A DNA stretch of 6,972 nucleotides from Desulfovibrio sp. (GCA_031282465.1 JAITDR010000014.1:1-6972), one strand, 5' to 3'. Positions 1-5,562 are shown, counted from the first letter of the stretch. Translations and numbers: made by a program. Notes: generated by a model from the letters alone, not told the origin.

Positions 1-2838
1 GTCGAGTTGGTCAATGCTTCGTCCGAGGTCGCATTACGTCAACACCAGAAGGATGTAGTCTGGAGGGGCATACAAGAAGGCACAGCGCTGTTCGACCATG
101 TGGTCGGGGCAGGGAAGACGCTTGCCTGTGTTGCGACTATTATGGAATCAAAACGCATGGGCTTTCTGCAAAAACCTATGGTCGTTGTCCCAAACCATCT
201 ACTTTATCAATGGAAAGACGAGTTTTATCGTCTGTATCCCGGAGCGAACATTCTTGTGGCCGATAAGACGGATTTCACCAGACAGAATAGGGAACGCTTC
301 TTTTCCCGCGTGGCCACAGGTGATTGGGACGCGGTGATTGTAGCGCATTCGAGTTTCAAAAAAATCGACATGCCGCGTGATACGCAGATGCAGATATTGC
401 AGGAACAGATTGATGCCGTTATCGACGCTCTGAAAGCGGCGAAAGAGGAGGGCGGGGAGCGGCGCACCATAAAGCAACTGGAAAAGCAGCGGGAGAAAAT
501 GCGGACGCGCTATGATGTTCTTTTGGCCGGCACGGGCGCGAAAGACCGGGGAGTGGATTTCTCCGACCTCGGCGTGGATGCGCTCTTTGTTGATGAATCA
601 CAAGAGTTTAAGAATCTGGCCTACACAACGACGATGAACGTCTCCGGCTTGGGCAACGTCACCGGCTCGGCCAAAGCCTTGGACCTCTTTGTCAAATGTC
701 GGTTCCTCCAGCAAAAGCACGGAGGGCGCGGCGTGTATTTCATGACCGGCACACCTGTATCGAACACCATAGCTGAAGTCTATACTCTCCAGCGCTATCT
801 GCAATACGATGAGCTGCAAAACAAGGATATAGCGTATTTCGACGCTTGGGCCTCCACCTTCGGGCAGATTACAAGCGGATGGGAATTGGACGCCACCGGC
901 GTAAATTACAAGCTGAAAAGCCGTTTCGCTTCATTCCAGAACGTCCCGGAACTGCTGGCCATGTACCGGAGTTTCGCCGATGTCGTGACCAAAAAAGACC
1001 TCGACGAACAGGCGCGGCAGGCCGGCTTGCGGCCCCTGACGCCGCCTGTGGAGGGCGGCAAACCGTACAACGATGTGGTGGAGCGGTCGAAGGATCAGGC
1101 CGACTATATGGAGGAAATCATCTACCGCATGGAACACCTTCCTCCGAACCCGCGTCTGGACAACCCTCTGGCCATAACCAACGACGCCCGCAAGGCGGGG
1201 TTGGATTATCGGCTCATTGATCCTGAAGCCGAGGATTATCCCGGCTCCAAGAGCAACGCCGCCGTGGAACGCATATACCGGATATGGGAGGCCAGTGCCG
1301 CCGACAGGGGCACACAGCTTGTGTTTTGCGACCTGTCCACGCCCAAAGGCGCGTTTAAGGCTGCGGCAAAGCCGCGAGAGCCGGTTTTGGAGTTTGAGGC
1401 GGACGAATTTTTTCCGGGCGCGGAGGACGCCGAGCCGGAGGAAGCCGGACCGGATGCGGACCTTGATGCCGGTGTGGCGGCAATGGACGACGACAGCGGT
1501 GAGGACACAACGGTTGCGGCTGACATGGACACCTGCGTGGCCGGCACGTCCCGTTTCTCTGTGTACGACGACATCAAACGCAAGCTCGTGGACAAGGGCA
1601 TACCCGCCGACGAAATAGCCTATATCCACGACGCAGATACGGATTTACGCAAGGCCAAGCTGTTTGCGGACATGCAGGCCGGACGGGTCCGCATACTGAT
1701 GGGGTCCACAGCAAAGATGGGCGCGGGCATGAACGTGCAAAAACGCCTTATTGCCGCGCATCATTTGGATGCGCCTTGGCGTCCTTCTGATTTGGAGCAG
1801 CGCAATGGACGCATTATCCGACAGGGCAATATGTTTTATGAACGCGATCCTGATAATTTTACTGTAGGAATCTATTATTACGCAACTAAGCAGACATACG
1901 ACGCACGAATGTGGCAGACCATAGAGTACAAAGCGGCTGCGATAGAACAGTTTCGCAAAGGGGATTTACTCCAGCGCGTCATTGACGACGTACATTCCGA
2001 AGCGGCCAACGCGGCCGAGATGAAAGCGGCGGCATCGGGCAATCCGCTCATACTCATGCAGGTCAGCTTGGCTGCGGACCTGCGCAAGCTGGAAGCCTTG
2101 TACGCGCAGCACCAGAGGTCGCAGCACAGGCTCAGGGACCGTCTCAAATGGCTCAGTGCGGCCCATGAACGGCTGGATAAGGCGGATGCCGCCTACACGG
2201 ATAACCTGAAGCGCAGGGATGAGCATACGCATACTGTTACAGAGAAAGGGAAAGAGCGTATCCGCCTGGAGTTTATCGTCGACGGCCATGTGCTGCGGGA
2301 AAAGGACCAGGAGAAAATCATGGAAACCCTGCGCGGCGGGGTAAAGGCTGTCACTCAAGAATCGGGCAAGAAGGCGATTATCGGCACCTACCGGGGCTTT
2401 GAGATATCCATGCAGCGCGCCGGGCGCGGCACGGCGGGCGACGGGTTCCGCTTTATCCTCAAGGGCACGGGGGAGCGGGAGTTTCAACCGGACAACCTTA
2501 TCTACACGTTTGATGACAAGTTCAGCGTGCCGGGCTTTTTTCAACGTATGGATAATTATCTGGATAAGGGGCTGGTCCAGGCATTTGAGAAACTCAAGGC
2601 CGACGGCGGGCGGGAGCTTGCGGAGCTGGAAACGGTCAAAGCCGCTTTGGGGCAGGAGTTTACGCAGAAGGAAGAACTTGCCCTGGTGCGGGAAAACCAC
2701 GGCGCGGTCATACGGGAATTGCAGAGGATGCAGAAAGAGCCGGGCTATGTGTCGGCATGGACGCCGAAGACCGCGCCTGCGGCGGACGCGGCGGCACCGG
2801 ACACAGCGGTTCAGGCACAGGGAATGAGGATGCGCTGA
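1..2838 (+). CDS. Giant SNF2-like helicase of mobile elements (often fused to a DNA methylase), C-terminal part, 5'-truncated
   Basis: The frame is open through the left edge (GTC GAG TTG...), so the true start lies outside; 945 codons are visible. Numbering from the TTG at 7, superfamily 2 helicase motifs appear in order: a Q-like segment LRQHQKD (10-16), Walker A GAGKT (34-38), motif Ia VVVPNHLLYQW (59-69), motif II DESQ (196-199), motif III TGTP (247-250), motif V GSTAKMGAGMNVQ (566-578) and motif VI QRNGRIIRQGN (598-608). The ATPase core therefore looks intact. Residues 690-915 form a helical, charged C-terminal region. Proteins of this kind on ICEs, plasmids and phages (DarB-like) usually exceed 2000 aa and often carry an N-terminal N6-adenine methylase; that part is not visible here. 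Their role is thought to be protection or processing of element DNA, but this is not settled. An acidic, low-complexity insert (about 455-515) splits the second RecA lobe. Family is confident, biological role is not. Confidence 0.88.
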   Translation, partial: VELVNASSEVALRQHQKDVVWRGIQEGTALFDHVVGAGKTLACVATIMESKRMGFLQKPMVVVPNHLLYQWKDEFYRLYPGANILVADKTDFTRQNRERFFSRVATGDWDAVIVAHSSFKKIDMPRDTQMQILQEQIDAVIDALKAAKEEGGERRTIKQLEKQREKMRTRYDVLLAGTGAKDRGVDFSDLGVDALFVDESQEFKNLAYTTTMNVSGLGNVTGSAKALDLFVKCRFLQQKHGGRGVYFMTGTPVSNTIAEVYTLQRYLQYDELQNKDIAYFDAWASTFGQITSGWELDATGVNYKLKSRFASFQNVPELLAMYRSFADVVTKKDLDEQARQAGLRPLTPPVEGGKPYNDVVERSKDQADYMEEIIYRMEHLPPNPRLDNPLAITNDARKAGLDYRLIDPEAEDYPGSKSNAAVERIYRIWEASAADRGTQLVFCDLSTPKGAFKAAAKPREPVLEFEADEFFPGAEDAEPEEAGPDADLDAGVAAMDDDSGEDTTVAADMDTCVAGTSRFSVYDDIKRKLVDKGIPADEIAYIHDADTDLRKAKLFADMQAGRVRILMGSTAKMGAGMNVQKRLIAAHHLDAPWRPSDLEQRNGRIIRQGNMFYERDPDNFTVGIYYYATKQTYDARMWQTIEYKAAAIEQFRKGDLLQRVIDDVHSEAANAAEMKAAASGNPLILMQVSLAADLRKLEALYAQHQRSQHRLRDRLKWLSAAHERLDKADAAYTDNLKRRDEHTHTVTEKGKERIRLEFIVDGHVLREKDQEKIMETLRGGVKAVTQESGKKAIIGTYRGFEISMQRAGRGTAGDGFRFILKGTGEREFQPDNLIYTFDDKFSVPGFFQRMDNYLDKGLVQAFEKLKADGGRELAELETVKAALGQEFTQKEELALVRENHGAVIRELQRMQKEPGYVSAWTPKTAPAADAAAPDTAVQAQGMRMR

Positions 2839-2915
2839 CCGATGTTGGGCGCGGCTCCGCGAAAAAAACTTCTTGCCGTATCTTGCTAAAACGGGAAAAC
2901 CGCACTACTTTACGC

Positions 2916-2923
2916 AAAGGGAG
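2916..2923 (+). promoter_or_regulatory. Ribosome-binding site of the Rpn gene
   Basis: AAAGGGAG lies 11 nt before the ATG at 2935 and supports that start. The 96-bp gap from the helicase stop contains no convincing terminator, so the gene may be read through from the helicase. No promoter convinced me either: a TTGCTA/TACTTT pair at 2883/2906 would start transcription at about the ribosome-binding site itself. Confidence 0.6.
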
Positions 2924-2934
2924 TAAGAAACCGT

Positions 2935-3837
2935 ATGGAAAAAAAACCGCTGTCCCCGACAAATGACTTCATATTCCATAAAGTTTTCGCCGAACACAAA
3001 AGTATCCTTATAAGTTTCTTACAAGCTGTCTTGGACTTGCCTGCTGACGAATATGAGGATATTAAAATTCTTGATCCGTCTTTGAAAAGAGAATATTTTG
3101 ACGATAAACTCGGTATTTTAGATATCAAGATATATACAACAGCGAAAAAGATTATTGATGTCGAAATACAAGTTCGACGTCAAGCTGCTGTTTGGAAACG
3201 ATTGCTGTTTTACAGCGCAAAGCTGATGTTGGAACAAGTAAAGAGAGGAAATGACTACAAACAGATAAATAAAGTGATAACGATTTATATTGCAGACCAT
3301 ATATTGATAAAAGAAAATGATGTATACCATAACCATTTTCAGCTTTATGATAAAAATACAAAAACTAATTATCATGATTCTATAGCAATACATACATTAG
3401 AGCTTCCTAAGATACATAAATCTGATGGAACATTGCTCTATAACTGGATGCAGTTTCTTAGAGCAAAAGATAAGGAGGATTTTATGATGGTTGCACAGAC
3501 AAACTCGGCGATAGCGGAAGCATGGGACGTTATACAAGTCTTGAGTGCCGACGAACGTATGCGCGCTTTGGCCGAGGCGAGAGAAAAGGCATATATGGAT
3601 TATGACACCAACATCAACGAGGCGCGTAGTGAAGGCTTAGAAGAAGGTATGCAGATAGGTGAACAGAAAGGGCGACAGGAAGGGCGACAGGAAGGGCGAC
3701 AGGAAGGGCGACAGGAAGGCTTGTATATAGCCGCCCGAAATGCCTTGCGTGAAAAAATACCTGTGGAAACAATCGCGAAACTTACCGGTCTGTCGGTTGA
3801 TGAAGTAAAGCAGATTGCTGCCGGGCTTACGGATTAA
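2935..3837 (+). CDS. rpn: Rpn-family recombination-promoting nuclease / putative transposase (PD-(D/E)XK fold), full-length toxin form
   Basis: A 300-aa protein of the PDDEXK_2/Rpn family. The N-terminus has the family's opening pattern (NDFIFHKVF, 10-18). The nuclease core follows, with D63 in KLGILDIKI and E77-x-Q79 in VEIQV, then the conserved helix around LLFYSAKLMLEQ (90-101) and strand VITIYIAD (114-121). The C-terminal third is a charged helical region with four GRQE repeats (246-261), ending in a small helical tail (IAKLTGLSVDEVKQI). Known family biology: E. coli Rpn proteins are DNA endonucleases that promote RecA-independent recombination; later work describes them as toxic antiphage proteins restrained by their own separately translated C-terminal domain. 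The ATG is supported by AAAGGGAG 11 nt upstream. The N-terminal two thirds are AT-rich (about 32% GC by hand count), unlike both the neighbouring genes and the gene's own 3' third, suggesting acquisition from elsewhere and a mosaic origin. Family call is strong; an active defence role is inference. Confidence 0.9.
   Translation: MEKKPLSPTNDFIFHKVFAEHKSILISFLQAVLDLPADEYEDIKILDPSLKREYFDDKLGILDIKIYTTAKKIIDVEIQVRRQAAVWKRLLFYSAKLMLEQVKRGNDYKQINKVITIYIADHILIKENDVYHNHFQLYDKNTKTNYHDSIAIHTLELPKIHKSDGTLLYNWMQFLRAKDKEDFMMVAQTNSAIAEAWDVIQVLSADERMRALAEAREKAYMDYDTNINEARSEGLEEGMQIGEQKGRQEGRQEGRQEGRQEGLYIAARNALREKIPVETIAKLTGLSVDEVKQIAAGLTD
3471..3478 (+). promoter_or_regulatory. Perfect internal Shine-Dalgarno within the Rpn gene
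   Basis: TAAGGAGG is fully complementary to the 3' end of 16S rRNA. It lies 5 nt before the ATG at 3484 and 8 nt before the ATG at 3487, both in frame with the Rpn gene. It is stronger than the gene's own 5' site. It encodes KDKED inside the protein, so it could be partly chance, but spacing and start codons are ideal for internal initiation. Confidence 0.75.
3484..3837 (+). CDS. Nested in-frame small protein: predicted RpnS-type antitoxin (C-terminal domain of Rpn)
   Basis: An internal start at M184 (or M185) of the Rpn protein would give a 117- or 116-aa product comprising only the C-terminal region: helix, four GRQE repeats and terminal helical domain, without the nuclease residues D63, E77 and Q79. 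Support seen in the sequence: perfect TAAGGAGG at optimal spacing, tandem ATG-ATG, and a GC step from about 32% to 51% at this point. Known biology: in E. coli, separately translated Rpn C-terminal domains (RpnS) block the toxic full-length protein, and a dimer-interface helix there carries four-residue repeats that vary in number between strains. That this protein does the same is inference. A weaker internal start exists at M221 (ATG at 3595, AAAAGG 5 nt upstream), which would give 80 aa. No expression evidence is available from sequence. Confidence 0.65.
   Translation: MMVAQTNSAIAEAWDVIQVLSADERMRALAEAREKAYMDYDTNINEARSEGLEEGMQIGEQKGRQEGRQEGRQEGRQEGLYIAARNALREKIPVETIAKLTGLSVDEVKQIAAGLTD
3670..3717 (+). 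repeat. 12-bp tandem repeat, four exact copies (GRQE codons) in the Rpn gene
   Basis: The unit gggcgacaggaa occurs four times without a mismatch, followed by a partial copy (gg). Each unit is four codons (G-R-Q-E), so gain or loss keeps the reading frame. The preceding codons (GEQK) look like a degenerate earlier copy. Identical DNA copies, not just identical residues, point to recent slippage expansion. The repeat lies in both the full-length and the nested product. Confidence 0.95.
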
Positions 3838-3862
3838 CGAGCCTGATTTCCCGGTATAGTTC

Positions 3863-3918
3863 CAATTCGCCGAAATCCGCCTTCCTGTGACGGTCTGATT
3901 CCGGCGAATTGTGTTTTT
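3863..3918 (+). terminator. Probable intrinsic terminator downstream of the Rpn gene
   Basis: Arms 3863-3877 (caattcgccgaaatc) and 3897-3911 (gattccggcgaattg) pair over 15 positions with one A-C mismatch; the 19-nt loop is large. The right arm is followed by TGTTTTT (3912-3918), which fits termination of plus-strand transcription 26 nt after the Rpn stop. The minus direction has no T-run, so it would not be a standard terminator for the converging operon. Confidence 0.6.
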
Positions 3919-3934
3919 CAGTTGCCGACAAAAT

Positions 3935-4141
3935 TTATTCGAGTTTCCGCCGCGCCTTCAACCATGCGTTGCGTTTTTCCTCGGCCGCTGCCGGCGAAGC
4001 GGCGACGCACGAGAAAAGTTCGCCGTCAAGATGCCGGTAATCATACTGAAACAGGACCGGGCCGGGCTTGCCCATGCGTCCGGGCGCTCTCAACTTTTCA
4101 TATTGCTCATGACCGGGGGCGAGATTTTGAGGATTGAGCAT
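3935..4141 (-). CDS. Small DUF3873-like mobile-element protein
   Basis: A 68-aa protein whose central FQYDYRHLDGELFS (31-44) followed by a helix with RNAWLKARRK (57-66) strongly resembles the DUF3873 family of short proteins on conjugative elements of Bacteroides and proteobacteria. Family function is unknown. I chose the ATG at 4141 because TGAGGAGA (4155-4148) sits 7 nt upstream as an ideal ribosome-binding site. An ATG at 4156 in the same frame would add MRRKT, but that extension consists of the Shine-Dalgarno itself. It is the last gene of the minus-strand cluster and its binding site overlaps the stop codon of the 76-aa gene, so translational coupling is likely. No signal peptide or membrane segment is seen. 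The family assignment rests on remembered motif resemblance, so it is moderately sure. Confidence 0.75.
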   Translation of the reverse strand: MLNPQNLAPGHEQYEKLRAPGRMGKPGPVLFQYDYRHLDGELFSCVAASPAAAEEKRNAWLKARRKLE

Positions 4142-4147
4142 GGTTTT

Positions 4148-4155
4148 TCTCCTCA
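4148..4155 (-). promoter_or_regulatory. Ribosome-binding site overlapping the upstream stop codon
   Basis: On the minus strand TGAGGAGA contains both the TGA stop of the 76-aa gene and the AGGAG site for the 68-aa gene, 7 nt before its ATG at 4141. This arrangement decides the start of the 68-aa gene and suggests re-initiation by the terminating ribosome. Confidence 0.65.
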
Positions 4156-4383
4156 TGCTTTCGCGTCCTCAAGGACGCTCTCAAGGTTTTCAAGGTCCGC
4201 AACCGCATTTTCAATTTCGGAAATGATGTCGGCCATACGCTCGCCACGTTCGCTTTCCTGTAGGCCAAGGGGCATATTGTCGTAAGCGGCTTGTTCATCG
4301 CCGTAAACTTCTTCCAACAAACCCCTTGCCTCGGATATGCAACCTATAGCTTTGGCAATCATCTTCCGTCGCGCGGCATTCAT
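4153..4383 (-). CDS. Small acidic coiled-coil protein common on phages and conjugative elements
   Basis: A 76-aa protein made of two predicted helices around the segment AAYDNMPLGLQESERGERM (32-50). The pattern Y/F-DNMP-x-x-LQ-x-SERGE is a hallmark of a widespread family of small phage and ICE proteins of unknown function, followed by an amphipathic helix of heptads (IISEIENAVADLENLESVL). It is acidic apart from a basic N-terminus (NAARRK). GGAGGAAG (4398-4391) lies 7 nt before the ATG. The start overlaps the stop of the 97-aa gene as ATGA (4383-4380), so the two are probably translationally coupled. It may act as a small dimeric partner or regulator, but nothing in the sequence proves a role. 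Confidence 0.8.
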   Translation of the reverse strand: MNAARRKMIAKAIGCISEARGLLEEVYGDEQAAYDNMPLGLQESERGERMADIISEIENAVADLENLESVLEDAKA

Positions 4384-4673
4384 GACTGTTCTTCCTCCAT
4401 TTTCCGCACGTCCCGACCTCTGTCAACGACACGCTCGCCGAATTGGCAGATATTCCAATACGTTCCATTGATTGAAAAATGCGTTTCATCAACATAATGC
4501 AGTTGGTACGGTGTGCCGTCCACGGTGATGTATCCGCCGTCCGGCACACAAAATTTTTCGTTATAGCTGCCGTCAATGATACGTATCTCTCTCGGCTCAC
4601 GTGTCATTTCACCTTCAACGACAAACGGCCTGATATAGCTTCCGCCGACTAAGCTGTTGCTGTTCTTTTCCAT
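4380..4673 (-). CDS. Small hypothetical protein with an HF-x(7)-ICQF domain (possible LPD28-like)
   Basis: A 97-aa protein. Residues 47-80 (strand ITVDG, then QLHYVDETHFSINGTYWNICQF) resemble the short module found in ICE and phage proteins and in giant polyvalent proteins, where a D-x-x-HF segment precedes Y-x-ICQFAE. I believe this is the large polyvalent protein-associated domain 28 type, but I am not certain of the name. The usual A after ICQF is G here and the following -ERNG- stretch has diverged (ERVVDRG). I chose the ATG at 4673 because AAAAGGAG (4688-4681) lies 7 nt upstream; a longer reading from 4727 would cross an intergenic hairpin and has no clear binding site. The 3' end overlaps the next gene by ATGA. 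No signal peptide or membrane segment is seen. Function is unknown. Confidence 0.75.
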   Translation of the reverse strand: MEKNSNSLVGGSYIRPFVVEGEMTREPREIRIIDGSYNEKFCVPDGGYITVDGTPYQLHYVDETHFSINGTYWNICQFGERVVDRGRDVRKMEEEQS

Positions 4674-4680
4674 GATAATT

Positions 4681-4688
4681 CTCCTTTT
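4681..4688 (-). promoter_or_regulatory. Ribosome-binding site deciding the start of the 97-aa gene
   Basis: AAAAGGAG on the minus strand, 7 nt before the ATG at 4673. It lies six bases downstream of a 9-bp hairpin (4695-4719), so folding of that hairpin in the leader could affect access to it. Confidence 0.65.
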
Positions 4689-4694
4689 GGGGCA

Positions 4695-4719
4695 CGGCTC
4701 CGGTCCAGCGCCGGAGCCG
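4695..4719 (-). other. Intergenic hairpin between the 184-aa and 97-aa genes
   Basis: Perfect 9-bp arms cggctccgg / ccggagccg flank a 7-nt loop. The 65-bp gap between the two genes is otherwise plain. No T-run follows on either strand, so it is not a standard terminator. It could be an mRNA processing or stability element, or a partial attenuator separating expression of the first gene from the three after it. Confidence 0.6.
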
Positions 4720-4738
4720 CACTCCAATGTTTACTGTT

Positions 4739-5293
4739 TCAATCCGTGACGTCCATGATGACCTTTATTTGCCTTGCCTCCATGACGGCTTTGTCCGTCC
4801 ATTGCTGTGACCAGACTTCGCGCGTCGAAGACAATCTGAAGCCTTTATTTTGGAGCATGGCACGCATCAATTCGCCGGGTTTGCGTGTGAATATGAACAT
4901 GATTCGATTCTCCTTGATGTCCTCCCGGTAAATGTAGTTATGCGTGACCTCCTCGATGTCCCGTGCGAACATCACTTTTTCCAAGCTGACGATGCTGTTC
5001 TTGAGGTTCCGGACGTCGGCACGATTGGCGGCAAGTTGCTCTTTCGTGTAGCCGATGCTGCCGTCGTGGTGCGGTTTCAGAAACCGGAGCGTCAAGTTCC
5101 TGTCATTGTTGAAACAATGCATGAGCTTCCATACTTGTCTTGCCGGATTCCGTTCCTTTTTGATGATGGCCGTAACCTTGCGCATTGTTGCCTGGAGCCG
5201 TTCGGCTTCGGCCAGTTGAATGCGCAGATTTTCCAGTTTATCGGTGCTGTCGGCTGTGATGTCGCTGTTCCTGGGGATTCTGATGTCGTGCAT
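4739..5293 (-). CDS. Hypothetical mobile-element protein related to the C-terminal region of DUF3560-type proteins
   Basis: A 184-aa protein. Residues 18-46 form a likely coiled coil (LENLRIQLAEAERLQATMRK); residues 85-107 (EQLAANRADVRNLKNSIVSLEKV) form a second helix. The C-terminal module (about 118-175) contains RIMFIFTRKPGELMRAMLQN, then KGFRLSS and VWSQQWTDKAVMEA. This order matches a family on Firmicutes, Bacteroides and proteobacterial elements in which EAERLQE-x-MK, NNAxIRRLK and a final IFDGKP...NGFRWSP...AWQRQLT module follow each other, sometimes after a DUF3560 domain. Here the W of GFRWSP is L (L154), and the W after it is kept (W161). Function is unknown. AAAGGAG (5306-5300) lies 6 nt before the ATG at 5293. 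It is the first gene of the minus-strand cluster and has the palindrome-rich spacer upstream. No obvious promoter was recognised. Confidence 0.78.
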   Translation of the reverse strand: MHDIRIPRNSDITADSTDKLENLRIQLAEAERLQATMRKVTAIIKKERNPARQVWKLMHCFNNDRNLTLRFLKPHHDGSIGYTKEQLAANRADVRNLKNSIVSLEKVMFARDIEEVTHNYIYREDIKENRIMFIFTRKPGELMRAMLQNKGFRLSSTREVWSQQWTDKAVMEARQIKVIMDVTD

Positions 5294-5345
5294 AACCTTC
5301 TCCTTTGTCGTTCAAGCGTTGTGGTTTTGCCTTTCGCTGCGCGGG

Positions 5346-5411
5346 CCGTTTCCCCCGGAGCGGTGGGGGCGTTCGCCTATTCCGACGCCCCCGCCACTCC
5401 GGGGGAAACGG
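5346..5411. repeat. Long inverted repeat, 27-nt arms, 12-nt loop
   Basis: Arms 5346-5372 and 5385-5411 pair at 25 of 27 positions; one of the two exceptions can form a wobble pair on the plus-strand RNA. The loop is tcgcctattccg. No T-run follows on either strand. It lies 52 bp upstream of the 184-aa gene, so it would form a strong hairpin in any leader of that operon, or could extrude as a cruciform. Confidence 0.85.
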
Positions 5412-5449
5412 GATACCTTCGTCGGGCCTTGGCCCCACCTTTCTGTTTT

Positions 5450-5464
5450 GCATCCGAAGGATGC
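5450..5464. repeat. Short perfect inverted repeat
   Basis: gcatcc-gaa-ggatgc: 6-bp arms with a 3-nt loop. No T-run follows on either strand. Small enough to be partly chance, but it sits among stronger palindromes. Confidence 0.5.
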
Positions 5465-5497
5465 CGCCTTTCCGGGCAAGTGCGGAATGGAAGGGGA

Positions 5498-5549
5498 ATC
5501 TTCCGTGACGAAATGAGGAGCGCAGCGACGAGGCTTCGGCGCGGAAGAT
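5498..5549. repeat. Inverted repeat atcttccg / cggaagat with 36-nt spacer
   Basis: Perfect 8-bp arms at 5498-5505 and 5542-5549. The enclosed sequence is GC-rich with further short self-complementary stretches. Alone it would be weak. Confidence 0.4.
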
Positions 5550-5562
5550 GCGCGTGAGCGCA
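5549..5562 (+). other. Small hairpin with GUGA (GNRA-type) tetraloop
   Basis: tgcgc-gtga-gcgca: a perfect 5-bp stem capped by GTGA, which as plus-strand RNA is a GNRA tetraloop. It abuts the 5498-5549 inverted repeat. It may be part of a structured RNA or simply chance in GC-rich DNA. Confidence 0.35.

Noticed and set aside
931..1629. 232-aa minus-strand open frame
   Set aside because: Antisense to the helicase gene, which has intact motifs throughout; a typical GC-rich shadow frame. The 244-aa frame at 1966-2700 was rejected for the same reason.
2850..2861. cgcggctccgcg hairpin after the helicase stop as a terminator
   Set aside because: It is followed by a run of A rather than T on the plus strand, and the stem is only 4 bp with a 4-nt loop.
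2883..2911. Possible -35/-10 pair (TTGCTA, 17 nt, TACTTT) for the Rpn gene
   Set aside because: The predicted transcription start would fall at or inside the ribosome-binding site, and the -10 matches the consensus poorly.
3670..3717. CRISPR-like or iteron array
   Set aside because: The units are 12 bp, directly abutting, without spacers, and are codons of the Rpn protein.
4142..4156. Upstream ATG (4156) for the 68-aa gene, which would overlap the preceding stop as ATGA
   Set aside because: Its five extra codons consist of the Shine-Dalgarno of the downstream ATG; the shorter form fits the family better. It remains possible.
4674..4727. Longer start for the 97-aa gene at 4727
   Set aside because: The extension is translated hairpin sequence and lacks a binding site, while the ATG at 4673 has an ideal one.
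4850..5557. 235-aa plus-strand open frame
   Set aside because: It is mostly antisense to the well-supported 184-aa gene, with no binding site and no recognisable motif.
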